This document shows positions 7,919-16,562 of a stretch of 64,000 nt of DNA, piece after piece. Every line of letters starts with the position of its first letter. Positions within the stretch are counted from its first letter, which is position 1. The stretch comes from Oscillospiraceae bacterium (GTDB lineage Bacteria; Bacillota; Clostridia; Oscillospirales; CAG-272). The notes beneath the pieces are model-generated. The model was not told the DNA's origin and did no database searches. It was given only the letters and a program-made list of their open reading frames with translations. The stretch covers positions 62,001 to 126,000 of the forward strand of contig SVTK01000002.1 of assembly GCA_015063805.1 (NCBI GenBank). The letters run 5' to 3'. Position numbers and translations under genes: made by a program.

Positions 7919-7943
7919 ACCCACACAGAAACCGGCCGGTGTA

Positions 7944-7972
7944 TTGACAAAGCCGCCCCACCGTGCTATACT
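7944..7972 (+). promoter_or_regulatory. sigma-A promoter of the serine hydrolase-esterase pair
   Basis: -35 TTGACA (7944-7949), 17-base spacer, -10 TATACT (7967-7972), located 52 bases before the proposed start at 8024. Confidence 0.83.
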
Positions 7973-8023
7973 GGACCCAGGTGAAAACCGCAAATTTTAC
8001 CCATGAAGAAAGGACTTCCTGCC

Positions 8024-8875
8024 ATGATCGAACAATTGATGGAAAAAATCTTAGCCACCGGTGCAAATATCTATTCCCTGACCGCCATCGAGGATGGTCA
8101 GGTACACACCTATAAGATCAGACCCGCCAACCCCTGCAACGATACCTACTCGGTCGCCAAGGCCTTCACCATGTCCGCCATCGGTCTTTGCTACGACCGC
8201 GGCCTGCTCAAGCCCTCCGACAAGGTATGCGACATCTTCCGCGGCCAGCTCCCTGCTGACATGGACGAGAGATGGGAAGAAGTTACCGTGGACAACGTGC
8301 TCCGTCACCGCATGGGCACCACCAAGGGCTACCTCGACATCGACGTGGAGGACATTAATGACTATCCCACCGATGATCTGCTGTCCATGGTGTTCAGCGC
8401 CAAGATTGAGGTCGATCCCGGTGAGAAATACTGCTACAGCGACGCCGCTTACTATCTCCTCTCCCGCGTGGTAACCCAGGTTTCGGGTGAGGGCATGGAC
8501 GATATCCTCATGCGTGAAATCCTGCGTCCCCTGGGCTGCCGTGAGGCTGCCTGGAGCAAGTGCCCCCGCGGCTACGCCATGGGTGCCACCGGCCTTTACA
8601 TCCGCAGCATCGACATTGCCCGTCTGGGCCAGCTTTATATCAACGAAGGTATGTGGGAAGGCAAGCAGATCCTCTCCTCCGAGTGGGTCAGCCTGGCCAA
8701 GGAGCGTGAGTACTCCCTCGTCCTCTGCCGCAACGGTGGTTACACCAAGGGCGGTATGCGCGGCCAGCGCCTCTATTTCAACCCCAAGACCAATGTGGCC
8801 ATCGGCTGGACGGCATACGATCCCGACGGCAAGAACAAGCCCATTTTGGAATACATTGCTGATATCGATATCTGA
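8024..8875 (+). CDS. beta-lactamase-family serine hydrolase
   Basis: 283 residues of the class C beta-lactamase/DD-peptidase/esterase fold. Ser-x-x-Lys is in YSVAKAFTMSA near residue 45. The Tyr motif is YCYSDAAYYLL (Tyr-Ser-Asp rather than Tyr-x-Asn), and the third motif region is TKGGMRGQ. There is no signal peptide, so it is probably a cytoplasmic esterase or peptidase rather than a resistance enzyme. An ATG at 8003 is in frame, but the AAAGGAC at 8007-8013 fits the ATG at 8024. It is 26 bases upstream of an esterase gene, with which it should be co-transcribed. Confidence 0.8.
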   Translation: MIEQLMEKILATGANIYSLTAIEDGQVHTYKIRPANPCNDTYSVAKAFTMSAIGLCYDRGLLKPSDKVCDIFRGQLPADMDERWEEVTVDNVLRHRMGTTKGYLDIDVEDINDYPTDDLLSMVFSAKIEVDPGEKYCYSDAAYYLLSRVVTQVSGEGMDDILMREILRPLGCREAAWSKCPRGYAMGATGLYIRSIDIARLGQLYINEGMWEGKQILSSEWVSLAKEREYSLVLCRNGGYTKGGMRGQRLYFNPKTNVAIGWTAYDPDGKNKPILEYIADIDI

Positions 8876-8901
8876 AACTGATTTGTCCGGAGGAAATTCA
8901 T

Positions 8902-9648
8902 ATGTCACTGATTACCGCACGCTTCCGCTCTGCGGCCCTGTCTCATAATACCGCCGTCAACATTATCCTGCCCGACGACGGCCCCACCGAGGATATCCCC
9001 ACCCTCTACCTGCTGCACGGTATGCACGGCGACCACACCGGCTGGTGCAGAAATACCGCCATCGAGCGGTATGCCAAGGACCGCGGCATTGCGGTGGTCA
9101 TGCCCGATGGGGAAAACAGCTTCTATCACAACATGAAATACGGCAAGGATTACTTCACTTATGTGGCCGACGAGCTGGTGGATTATACCCGCCGGGTCTT
9201 CCGTCTCAGCCACAAGCGGGAAAAGACCTCCATCTGCGGTCTGTCCATGGGAGGCTACGGTGCTTTCCTGCTGGCTCTGCGCCGCCCCGAGCAGTATACC
9301 GCCTGCGCAAACCTCTCGGGATGTATCGATATGCCCGCAAGACTGCAGCGCTGCAACTGGGTGCGCTGCGCCACGGCCATCTGGGGCGAGGACTTTGCCA
9401 CCTGCACCAAGGACACCGAGAGCGACCTGATGTGGCTGATCAGGAACTTCCCTGCCGACAAGCCGAAGCCCCGGATGTTTGCCTGCTGCGGCCGTCAGGA
9501 TGCGCTGTTCGGCGACAACCTCAACTTCCGCGATTTTATGGCTGATCAGCCCTTCGACTTCACCTTCACCGAAGACAACGGCGACCACAACTGGCTCTTC
9601 TGGGACAAGTGGGTTGCTCCCGCCATCGACCATATGCACGCGGTGTAA
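8902..9648 (+). CDS. alpha/beta-hydrolase esterase (esterase D / tributyrin esterase-like)
   Basis: 248 residues. TLYLLHGMHGDHTGW is the oxyanion-hole region and ICGLSMGGYGAFLLAL holds the nucleophile in Gly-Leu-Ser-Met-Gly. CCGRQDALFGDN provides the acid and NGDHNWLFWDK the catalytic histidine. This matches the putative esterase/S-formylglutathione hydrolase family, which includes acetyl- and feruloyl-esterases. No signal peptide is present, so it should act on imported short-chain esters. CGGAGGAAA precedes the ATG. The pairing with a serine hydrolase suggests two esterases acting on related substrates, an inference only. Confidence 0.85.
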   Translation: MSLITARFRSAALSHNTAVNIILPDDGPTEDIPTLYLLHGMHGDHTGWCRNTAIERYAKDRGIAVVMPDGENSFYHNMKYGKDYFTYVADELVDYTRRVFRLSHKREKTSICGLSMGGYGAFLLALRRPEQYTACANLSGCIDMPARLQRCNWVRCATAIWGEDFATCTKDTESDLMWLIRNFPADKPKPRMFACCGRQDALFGDNLNFRDFMADQPFDFTFTEDNGDHNWLFWDKWVAPAIDHMHAV

Positions 9649-9669
9649 AAACACCAATCAAAGATCTTA

Positions 9670-9767
9670 TTTGTCTGTCTTTTCACAAACAAATGCGCCT
9701 TTTGTCCGAGAAATACGGTCGAAAGGCGCATTTTTCTTTATTTTCGGTTTGTGACAAAATAGACAAA
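9670..9767. repeat. 98-base imperfect palindrome containing the terminator after the esterase gene
   Basis: The inner perfect stem, 9691-9702 with 9722-9733 (AAATGCGCCTTT and its complement), is followed by T-rich DNA and can act as a terminator. Flanking it, TTTGTCTGTCTTTTCACAAAC (9670-9690) pairs with 9747-9767 at 18 of 21 positions, leaving a 13-base bulge (9734-9746) on one side. No target-site duplication was seen at the outer ends. Confidence 0.7.
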
Positions 9768-9787
9768 TGCCAATTCCCCACATTCCC

Positions 9788-9816
9788 TTGACAAGGCAAT
9801 ATTGATATGCTATGAT
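9788..9816 (+). promoter_or_regulatory. sigma-A promoter of the glycerol-3-phosphate dehydrogenase-like operon
   Basis: -35 TTGACA (9788-9793), 17-base spacer, -10 TATGAT (9811-9816), 63 bases before the ATG at 9880. Confidence 0.82.
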
Positions 9817-9879
9817 AAATAGTATCAAATGAAGTGCCGGTCCCCTTTGGCAGTACGAAAAAAAGAAGGTGTTGAATTC

Positions 9880-11313
9880 ATGTACGATGTGGTAGTTATC
9901 GGTGCGGGAATTGTCGGGGGAATGATCTCCCGCCGGCTGGCTCGACTCGATTTGAAGCTGTGTATATTGGAAAAGGAAAACGATGTAGGCATGGGCGCAT
10001 CCCGCGCCAACAGTGCCATTGTTCACGCAGGCTTTGATGCCAAGGAAGGTTCCCTCAAGGCCAAGCTGAATGTACGCGGTTCCGAGATGATGGAAGACAT
10101 CGCCCGGGAGCTGGACATCAAATACATCCGTAACGAATCCCTGGTGGTGGCCTTTGCCCACGAGCGAGAAAGCATCCGCGACCTTTACGAGCGAGGCTTG
10201 CGCAATGGGGTAAAGGGCCTGAGCATTCTGGAAAAAGAGGAGCTCCACGCCCTGGAGCCTCACCTCAATCCCGAACTGGACTGTGCCCTGCGAGCCTCCA
10301 CCGGTGCCATCATCTGCCCCTTTGAGCTTTGCCTGGCTTCGGTGGGCAATGCCATGGACAACGGGGCTGATCTCATGTGCAATTTCAAGGTCTGCGACAT
10401 TCAGAAAACCGATGGCGGTTATACCGTCACCGCTGCCGACGGCCGCAGTGTGCAGACCCGTTACATCATCAACAGCGCAGGGCTCTATTCTGACAAGATC
10501 GCTGACATGACCGGGGACGGCGGTTTTACCGTTCACGCCCGCCGCGGCGAGTACATGGTGCTGGACAAGGCCTGCAGCAAAAACATCACCACCCGCTCGA
10601 TTTTCCATACGCCCACCAAAATGGGCAAGGGTATTCTCATCACCCCCTCCGCCCACGGCAACATCCTCCTCGGTCCCACCGCGGTGGACATTGACGACAA
10701 AGAAAATCGCGCCACCACCCCCGAGGGCTTTGCCGACATCCTGGCCAAGACCGGGGATAACATGGCGGACATTCCCTTCAACCAGGTGATCACCTCCTTC
10801 TGCGGCCTGCGTGCTGTGGGGGACACGGGAGACTTCATCATCCGCGAGCGGGACGGCGTGGTGACCCTGGGCGGCATCGAGAGCCCCGGCCTTTCGGCTT
10901 CTCCCGCCATCGCCGAGTATGTGGAGGAGCTCCTCCGTAACGCAGGCATGAACGCAGAACAGAAGGCCGATTATCAACCCCGCCGCACTTCCCTGCGTGC
11001 CTTCGGCGAGATGACCCCCGAGGAGAAGAACGCCGTCATAGCCAAGGATCCCCGCTACGGGCGCATCGTCTGCCGCTGTGAACAAATCACCGAGGGCGAG
11101 ATTGTGGAGTCCATCCACAAAAATCCCGGCGCACAGGATGTGGACGGCGTCAAGCGAAGAACCAGAAGCGGCATGGGGCGCTGTCAGGGCGGATTCTGCT
11201 CCACCATTGTCCTGGAGATCCTGGCCCGGGAGCTGAAGCTCGATCTCACCGAGGTCACCAAATTCGGCGGCGGCTCGGTGATTAACTACAGAAAAACGAA
11301 GGGAGGCATCTGA
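9880..11313 (+). CDS. FAD-dependent oxidoreductase, anaerobic glycerol-3-phosphate dehydrogenase subunit A-like, with BFD-like iron-sulfur domain
   Basis: 477 residues. Residues 1-350 form a DAO/GlpA FAD fold: VVVIGAGIVGGMISRRLA near the start binds FAD, followed by GMGASRANSAIVHAGFD and the late NQVITSFCGLRAVGDTGDF loop. The last 90 residues hold a BFD-type [2Fe-2S] domain with IVCRCEQIT and GMGRCQGGFC giving four cysteines. This architecture is the catalytic subunit of the three-gene sets common in Firmicutes, in which glycerol-3-phosphate or a related hydroxy acid is oxidised. Substrate assignment to glycerol-3-phosphate is by homology. An AGAAGG ten bases upstream supports the ATG at 9880. 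One base separates it from the next gene. Confidence 0.85.
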   Translation: MYDVVVIGAGIVGGMISRRLARLDLKLCILEKENDVGMGASRANSAIVHAGFDAKEGSLKAKLNVRGSEMMEDIARELDIKYIRNESLVVAFAHERESIRDLYERGLRNGVKGLSILEKEELHALEPHLNPELDCALRASTGAIICPFELCLASVGNAMDNGADLMCNFKVCDIQKTDGGYTVTAADGRSVQTRYIINSAGLYSDKIADMTGDGGFTVHARRGEYMVLDKACSKNITTRSIFHTPTKMGKGILITPSAHGNILLGPTAVDIDDKENRATTPEGFADILAKTGDNMADIPFNQVITSFCGLRAVGDTGDFIIRERDGVVTLGGIESPGLSASPAIAEYVEELLRNAGMNAEQKADYQPRRTSLRAFGEMTPEEKNAVIAKDPRYGRIVCRCEQITEGEIVESIHKNPGAQDVDGVKRRTRSGMGRCQGGFCSTIVLEILARELKLDLTEVTKFGGGSVINYRKTKGGI

Positions 11314-11314
11314 C

Positions 11315-12589
11315 ATGACATCGGTTGATCTCGTCATCATCGGCGGCGGCTCAGCTGGCATGAGTGCCGCTGTGGCTGCATATGATGCCGGCCTGCGCAA
11401 TATTCTCCTGCTGGAACGGGGCAACGCGCTGGGGGGAATTCTCCTGCAGTGCGTGCACAACGGCTTCGGCCTGCACCGATTCAAAGAGGAGCTGACCGGT
11501 CCCGAATATGCCTACCGCTATGAAAAGCAGGTGCGTGAACGCGGTATTCCCTTCAAGCTGGAAACCACTGTTCTCGATATCACCGCTGATCGGGTGGTCA
11601 CCGCCATCAACAGTGAGGACGGCATTTTCACTGTTCAGGCGGGGGCAATCATCCTGGCCATGGGCTGCCGTGAGCGGCCTAAGGGCGCGCTGAACATCGC
11701 AGGCACCCGTCCTGCCGGCATCTTTACTGCAGGAACGGCACAGAAATACATCAACATTGACGGCTATATGCCCGGCAACGAGGTGGTCATCCTCGGTTCG
11801 GGCGACATCGGTCTGATTATGGCCCGTCGCATGACCATGGAGGGCGCAAAAGTCAAAGCGGTGTGCGAACTGATGCCCTACTCCGGCGGCCTTGCCCGAA
11901 ATATTGAGCAGTGCCTCCACGACTTTAACATTCCCCTCATGCTCAGCCACACCGTGGTAGAAATCCACGGGCGTGAGCGCGTCACGGGCGTTACGGTGGC
12001 CAAGGTGGATGAGCGCCGCCGTCCCATCCCTGAAACCCGTCAATACATCGCCTGCGATACCCTGCTCCTCTCCTGCGGCCTCATCCCCGAAAACGAGCTG
12101 ACCCGGAGCGCAGGCATTCCCCTTGACCGCATCACCAACGGCGCGCAGGTGGATCAGAACCGACAGACCGCCATTCCCGGCATCTTCGCTTGCGGCAACG
12201 TGCTTCATGTCCATGACCTGGTGGACTATGTTTCCGAGGAAGCCGAGATTGCCGGCCGTGCTGCAGCAGCCTTTGTTCAGGGAAAGAATACTGCCCCTGC
12301 CTGCGAGATTGCTCTGCGCACCGACGGAAAGGTTCGCTATACTGTCCCTCAGCGCATCACCGCCGAGGAAGATGTCCGGGTCTATTTCCGCGTGGCCGAC
12401 GTATATCGCGGGGTAACCATCACCGTCCGCGACGGCGAACAGATGATCTTCTCCAAGAAAAAAGGCAAGGTCGCGCCCGGTGAGATGGAGAGTGTCACCC
12501 TCACCGCCGCCCAGCTGTCCAAAGTGAAGAGCGGCTGCCTGGAATTTTCCCTTTGCCTTGACGAAGCGAAAGGAGGCGAGAGCGCATGA
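11315..12589 (+). CDS. NAD(P)/FAD-dependent oxidoreductase, GlpB-like partner
   Basis: 424 residues of the pyridine nucleotide-disulfide reductase fold. VDLVIIGGGSAGMSAAVAAYDAG binds FAD, VVILGSGDIGLIMARRMT is the second nucleotide-binding motif for NAD(P), and GIFACGNVLHVHDLVDYV is the C-terminal FAD contact. The last 100 residues are an extra domain ending in ECLE-like beta strands. The protein is expected to pass electrons between the GlpA-like dehydrogenase and a nicotinamide or quinone-type acceptor. It overlaps the following DUF1667 gene by four bases (ATGA), indicating translational coupling. Confidence 0.84.
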   Translation: MTSVDLVIIGGGSAGMSAAVAAYDAGLRNILLLERGNALGGILLQCVHNGFGLHRFKEELTGPEYAYRYEKQVRERGIPFKLETTVLDITADRVVTAINSEDGIFTVQAGAIILAMGCRERPKGALNIAGTRPAGIFTAGTAQKYINIDGYMPGNEVVILGSGDIGLIMARRMTMEGAKVKAVCELMPYSGGLARNIEQCLHDFNIPLMLSHTVVEIHGRERVTGVTVAKVDERRRPIPETRQYIACDTLLLSCGLIPENELTRSAGIPLDRITNGAQVDQNRQTAIPGIFACGNVLHVHDLVDYVSEEAEIAGRAAAAFVQGKNTAPACEIALRTDGKVRYTVPQRITAEEDVRVYFRVADVYRGVTITVRDGEQMIFSKKKGKVAPGEMESVTLTAAQLSKVKSGCLEFSLCLDEAKGGESA

Positions 12590-12954
12590 GTGAAATCCGC
12601 AAAATGACCTGTATTGTCTGTCCCATGGGCTGCCAGCTGGTGGTCAATCTCGACGACAACGGCAATGTGACCGGTGTCGCCAACGCAAACTGCAAGCGCG
12701 GAGTTGCATACGCTGCCACCGAGTGCGTTCATCCCATGCGTACCGTCACGGGAACCGCTCCCATCGCAGGCGGCGGCGTTGTGCCGGTGAAGACCGATCG
12801 GACCGTTCCCAAGGATCTGATGATTGCCTGCATGATGGTAATCAATGAAACCCCCGTCCCTGCCAACGCCCCAATGGGTACTATCGTGATTCGCAATATC
12901 CTGGGTACCGGTGCCAATGTGGTAACCACCAAGGATCTGCTTGGGTTTAACTAA
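12586..12954 (+). CDS. DUF1667 family small cysteine protein
   Basis: 122 residues. The N-terminus has CIVCPMGCQL (Cys-x2-Cys-x3-Cys) and a fourth cysteine in NANCKRGVAYA, consistent with one iron-sulfur cluster. The remainder contains HPMRTVTGT and PVKTDRTVPKDLM, typical of DUF1667 proteins. These are nearly always encoded directly after GlpA-like and GlpB-like genes, so it is likely the small electron-transfer subunit of the same complex. That role is inferred from gene association. It terminates before a strong hairpin. Confidence 0.85.
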   Translation: MSEIRKMTCIVCPMGCQLVVNLDDNGNVTGVANANCKRGVAYAATECVHPMRTVTGTAPIAGGGVVPVKTDRTVPKDLMIACMMVINETPVPANAPMGTIVIRNILGTGANVVTTKDLLGFN

Positions 12955-12990
12955 AAAAATATCCGCCCACGTCTGTGGGCGGATATTTTT
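12955..12990. terminator. bidirectional terminator
   Basis: A 16-bp inverted repeat (12955-12970 with 12975-12990), loop GTCT, with A-run and T-run flanks. It ends the oxidoreductase operon on plus and can also end the ABC ATPase gene on minus. Confidence 0.9.
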
Positions 12991-13010
12991 TCCAAAGCAC
13001 ATTTGAGCAA

Positions 13011-13040
13011 AGAGGGCTGCCGCAAATGCGGCAGCCCTCT
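13011..13040. terminator. GC-rich hairpin after the ABC ATPase gene
   Basis: A 13-bp perfect stem (13011-13023 with 13028-13040), loop AAAT. The U-tract on the minus strand is poor (CTTTGCTC), so it may mainly stabilise the mRNA 3' end or act together with the adjacent hairpin at 12955-12990. Confidence 0.6.
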
Positions 13041-13050
13041 GATGTACAAA

Positions 13051-14163
13051 TTAGTGAACGATGCAGCGCTCGGTGTCCTTGTCGAAGATGTGGAGTCTGG
13101 AGGTGTCGATGGCAACCTTGATGGTGTCGCCGGAGCGAGCCTGGGAACGGGAGGAAACGCGGGCAATGAGGTTCTGCTCCTCAACCAGGAGGTAGAGGTA
13201 GATCTCTGCGCCCATCAGCTCGGTAACCTCAACATAGGTATCGATAACGCTGTCAGCGAAGTTGGAGAGGTACATGGGCTCGTCATGGATGCACTCGGGA
13301 CGGAGACCAAGAACGATTTCCTTGCCGATGTATTCCTTGAGTGCGGGGTTGTTGGCCTTCTCTGCGGGCAGCTTGATCTGGGTGCCTGCGAAGTCAACGT
13401 AAAGATCCTCGCCCTTCTTCTCAAGGCTGGAGTTGATGAAGTTCATCTGAGGTGTGCCGATGAAGCCTGCAACGAAGATGTTCGTGGGGCTGTCATACAG
13501 GTTCTGAGGAGTATCAACCTGCTGAATCAGACCGTCCTTCATAACAACGATACGGGTAGCCATGGTCATAGCCTCGACCTGGTCATGGGTAACGTAGATG
13601 AAGGTGGTTTCCAGTCTCTTATGGATCTTGGTCAGCTCGGTTCTCATTGCTGCACGGAGCTTAGCGTCCAGGTTGGACAGAGGCTCGTCAAGCAGGAAGA
13701 CCTTAGGATTACGGACGATTGCACGACCCAGTGCAACACGCTGCTTCTGACCGCCGGACAGAGCCTTCGGACGTCTGTCGAGCAGATGGGTGATATCGAG
13801 GATACGGGCAGCCTCCTCAACGCGGCGCTTGATCTCCTCCTTGGGGGTCTTGCGCAGCTTCAGACCGAATGCCATGTTCTCAAACACGGTCATGTGAGGA
13901 TACAGAGCGTAGTTCTGGAACACCATCGCGATATCGCGATCCTTAGGTGCTACGTCGTTGACCAGACGATCGCCGATGAAAAGCTCACCTTCGGTGATCT
14001 CCTCAAGGCCTGCGATCATACGCAGAGTCGTGGTCTTACCGCAACCGGAAGGACCGACGAGGATCAGGAACTCCTTATCCTTGATCTCAAGGTTAAAATC
14101 GGAAACTGCGGTAACACCGCCGGGGTACTTCTTGTAAATGTGCTTAAGGGACAGACTTGCCAT
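13051..14163 (-). CDS. carbohydrate ABC transporter ATP-binding protein, MsmX/UgpC/MalK type
   Basis: 370 residues. Walker A is GPSGCGKTTT near residue 38; the Q-loop is MVFQNYALYPHM; the signature is LSGGQKQRVALGRAI; Walker B is VFLLDEPLSNLD; and the H-loop is YVTHD. The last 130 residues form the TOBE/MalK regulatory domain (VLGLRPECIHDE). This is the cytoplasmic motor of CUT1 sugar or glycerol-3-phosphate importers. No permease or binding-protein gene is adjacent, so it probably serves several importers, as MsmX does in Bacillus. AAGGAGG lies eight bases before the ATG at 14163. The 231-base stretch between this start and tex is AT-rich; no convincing promoter was found there. Confidence 0.9.
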   Translation of the reverse strand: MASLSLKHIYKKYPGGVTAVSDFNLEIKDKEFLILVGPSGCGKTTTLRMIAGLEEITEGELFIGDRLVNDVAPKDRDIAMVFQNYALYPHMTVFENMAFGLKLRKTPKEEIKRRVEEAARILDITHLLDRRPKALSGGQKQRVALGRAIVRNPKVFLLDEPLSNLDAKLRAAMRTELTKIHKRLETTFIYVTHDQVEAMTMATRIVVMKDGLIQQVDTPQNLYDSPTNIFVAGFIGTPQMNFINSSLEKKGEDLYVDFAGTQIKLPAEKANNPALKEYIGKEIVLGLRPECIHDEPMYLSNFADSVIDTYVEVTELMGAEIYLYLLVEEQNLIARVSSRSQARSGDTIKVAIDTSRLHIFDKDTERCIVH

Positions 14164-14394
14164 TGATTTTTTCCTCCTTGAAATAATCGAACCGACAGGC
14201 AATTCGCTGACTGTTCGCGTGGTTTACAGACTAATTCCAACGTACAATATTGTATCAAATTTTTTCGCCAAATGGAAGAGGTTATTTCCCCAAATTTTTA
14301 CGGTTTTGTTTGTGTAGTTTGCACAATTTATAAAACAAAACGATGAATAGCCAATGAAGTTCGAGGGCGTTGAATTTAATTTATTAAAATTTAC

Positions 14395-16554
14395 TTATTT
14401 TTTCTCCGATTTCATAGAAAGTGCAATGCGGCGGCGAGGCACATCTACGCTGAGCACCCGAACCTCCACCACATCCCCTACCGCAACCACCTCGGAGGGA
14501 TGCTTGATAAATCTGTCGGAGAGCTGGGAGATATGCACCAGACCGTCCTGGTGCACGCCGATATCCACGAAGGCACCGAAATCGATAACGTTGCGCACGG
14601 TTCCCTGCAGGATCATGCCTTCCTTGAGGTCCTCCAGATCGAGAATATCCTCCCGCAGAATGGGGGGCGGCAGGCTGTCGCGGATATCCCTGCCCGGCTT
14701 TTCCAGTTCGGTGATGATGTCCGCCAGGGTAGGTGCTCCCACCTCCAGCTCACCGCAAACCGTTTCCATCCCCTTTTCCTGCACCCGCTGGCGAAGCTCA
14801 CGCAGACGGCCCGCACGGACGTCCTCGGGGGTATAGGCAAAGAGATCCAACAGCCGTCTGGCGGCGGCGTAGGACTCGGGATGGACGCCTGTATTATCCA
14901 GGATCTCGGAGGATCCGGAGACACGCAGGAATCCCGCACATTGCTCATATGCCTTAGCCCCGATACGGGGAACCTTCAGCAGCTGGGCCCGGGAAACGAA
15001 TGCACCGTTCTCCTCACGGTATTTCACAATGTTCTTGGCGGTGGCGGCATTGATGCCCGCGATATAGGCCAAAAGTGAATGGGATGCGGTGTTAAGGTCA
15101 ACACCCACACGGTTCACGCAGTCCTCCACCACACCGGTGAGGGCTTCATCCAGTCGAGCGGGCTTCATATCATGCTGATACTGCCCCACGCCGATGGATT
15201 TGGGATCGATCTTCACCAGCTCGGCCAGGGGATCCTGCAGACGGCGGGCGATGGATACCGCCGAGCGCTGGGTTACATCAAAATCGGGGAATTCGTCAGC
15301 TGCAAGCTTGGAGGCCGAATACACCGATGCTCCCGCCTCGCTGACCACAATATACTTAACATCTTCTTCGATCTCATGGAGCAGCTCGGCAATGAAGATC
15401 TCGCTCTCCTTAGAGGCGGTGCCGTTGCCGATGGCGATGACGTTGACCCCGTGGGCACGGATCAGGCGACGGATGATCTTCTTGCTTTCCTCGGTGCGGC
15501 ACTGGGGTTTGGTAGGATAAACCACCGCGGTGTCCACCACCTTACCGGTGGCATCCACCACCGCCAGCTTGCATCCCGTGCGATAACCGGGGTCGAAGCC
15601 CAGCACCACCTTCCCTTTGAGGGGGGCGGCCATGAGCAGGTGTTTGAGGTTCTCGGAGAAGAGCTTAATGGCACCTTCTCCTGCGGTATCGGTAAGGTCA
15701 TTCCGCAGCTCGCGCTCAATGGAGGGGGCGATCAGGCGATCATAGCTGTCGGTCACTGCCGAGATGACATAATCCCGGGCGGGGCTGGCATTGGGCTTCA
15801 CCGTTTGGGCGAGAAGATATCCCACCACCGTGTCGCGGTCCACCGTAATGGCAACCTTGAGGAAATCCTCCTTCTCCCCGCGGTTGATGGCCAGCACGCG
15901 GTGTCCGGGGAGGGTTTTGATGCTCTCGCTGAAATCGTAGTACTGAGCGTAGACCGAGTCGGCCTCGCTTGCGGCTTTGGCGCTCAGCAGGCCGTGGTCA
16001 TAGGTGAGCTTGCGCAGCTGCTTGCGGTACTCGGCATTGTCCGAGATCTCCTCGGCAATGATATCGCAGGCACCGGCCAAGGCCTCCTCTGCGCTGGCCA
16101 CCCCCTTTTCCGCATCGATGAAGGAAGCTGCCTGCTCCTCCAGCGCGGGGGTATAGCTCTTCTCCTGGGCCAGCAGGAGCTGCGCCAGGGGCTCGAGCCC
16201 CTTCTCTCTTGCCACAGAAGCGCGGGTCTTGCGGTGGGGACGGAAGGGGCGGTAAATATCGTCGATTTCGGTAAGGGTCTTGGCGGCGGCCAGGGCTGCC
16301 TCAATCTCGGGGGTGAGCTTGTCCTGTCCGGCGATCAGCCCCATGACCTCCTCACGGCGTTTGTCCAGGCTGCGGAGGTAGTTGAGCCGCTCCTCCAGGC
16401 TGCGCAGAACGGTATCGTCCAGCGAGCCGGTAACCTCCTTACGGTAGCGGGCAATGAAGGGGATGGTATTCCCCCCATCGATGAGTTCGACAGTTGCCTC
16501 CACCTGTTTGGCGGAAATGGAAAGTTCTTTTGCCAGGGTTGCGATAATATCCAT
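14395..16554 (-). CDS. tex: Tex-family RNA-binding transcription accessory protein
   Basis: 719 residues, the usual length. The N-terminal Tex helical part includes TIPFIARYRKEVTGSLDD. A YqgF-like RNase H fold contains VLGFDPGYRTGCKLAVVD. Helix-hairpin-helix repeats follow (LLAYIAGINAATAKNIVKYR and LLKVPRIGAKAYEQ). The C-terminal S1 RNA-binding domain reads LQGTVRNVIDFGAFVDIG and DGLVHISQLSD. It binds nucleic acid and influences transcription and RNA turnover; its exact task in this organism is unknown. AGGAGT precedes the ATG. It lies eight bases after the pseudouridine synthase gene and is co-transcribed with it. Confidence 0.95.
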   Translation of the reverse strand: MDIIATLAKELSISAKQVEATVELIDGGNTIPFIARYRKEVTGSLDDTVLRSLEERLNYLRSLDKRREEVMGLIAGQDKLTPEIEAALAAAKTLTEIDDIYRPFRPHRKTRASVAREKGLEPLAQLLLAQEKSYTPALEEQAASFIDAEKGVASAEEALAGACDIIAEEISDNAEYRKQLRKLTYDHGLLSAKAASEADSVYAQYYDFSESIKTLPGHRVLAINRGEKEDFLKVAITVDRDTVVGYLLAQTVKPNASPARDYVISAVTDSYDRLIAPSIERELRNDLTDTAGEGAIKLFSENLKHLLMAAPLKGKVVLGFDPGYRTGCKLAVVDATGKVVDTAVVYPTKPQCRTEESKKIIRRLIRAHGVNVIAIGNGTASKESEIFIAELLHEIEEDVKYIVVSEAGASVYSASKLAADEFPDFDVTQRSAVSIARRLQDPLAELVKIDPKSIGVGQYQHDMKPARLDEALTGVVEDCVNRVGVDLNTASHSLLAYIAGINAATAKNIVKYREENGAFVSRAQLLKVPRIGAKAYEQCAGFLRVSGSSEILDNTGVHPESYAAARRLLDLFAYTPEDVRAGRLRELRQRVQEKGMETVCGELEVGAPTLADIITELEKPGRDIRDSLPPPILREDILDLEDLKEGMILQGTVRNVIDFGAFVDIGVHQDGLVHISQLSDRFIKHPSEVVAVGDVVEVRVLSVDVPRRRIALSMKSEKK

Positions 16555-16562
16555 ATGTACTC

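Noticed and set aside
8003..8023. Earlier ATG for the serine hydrolase
   Set aside because: It lacks a spaced binding site, and the AAAGGAC that serves the ATG at 8024 lies within the codons it would add.
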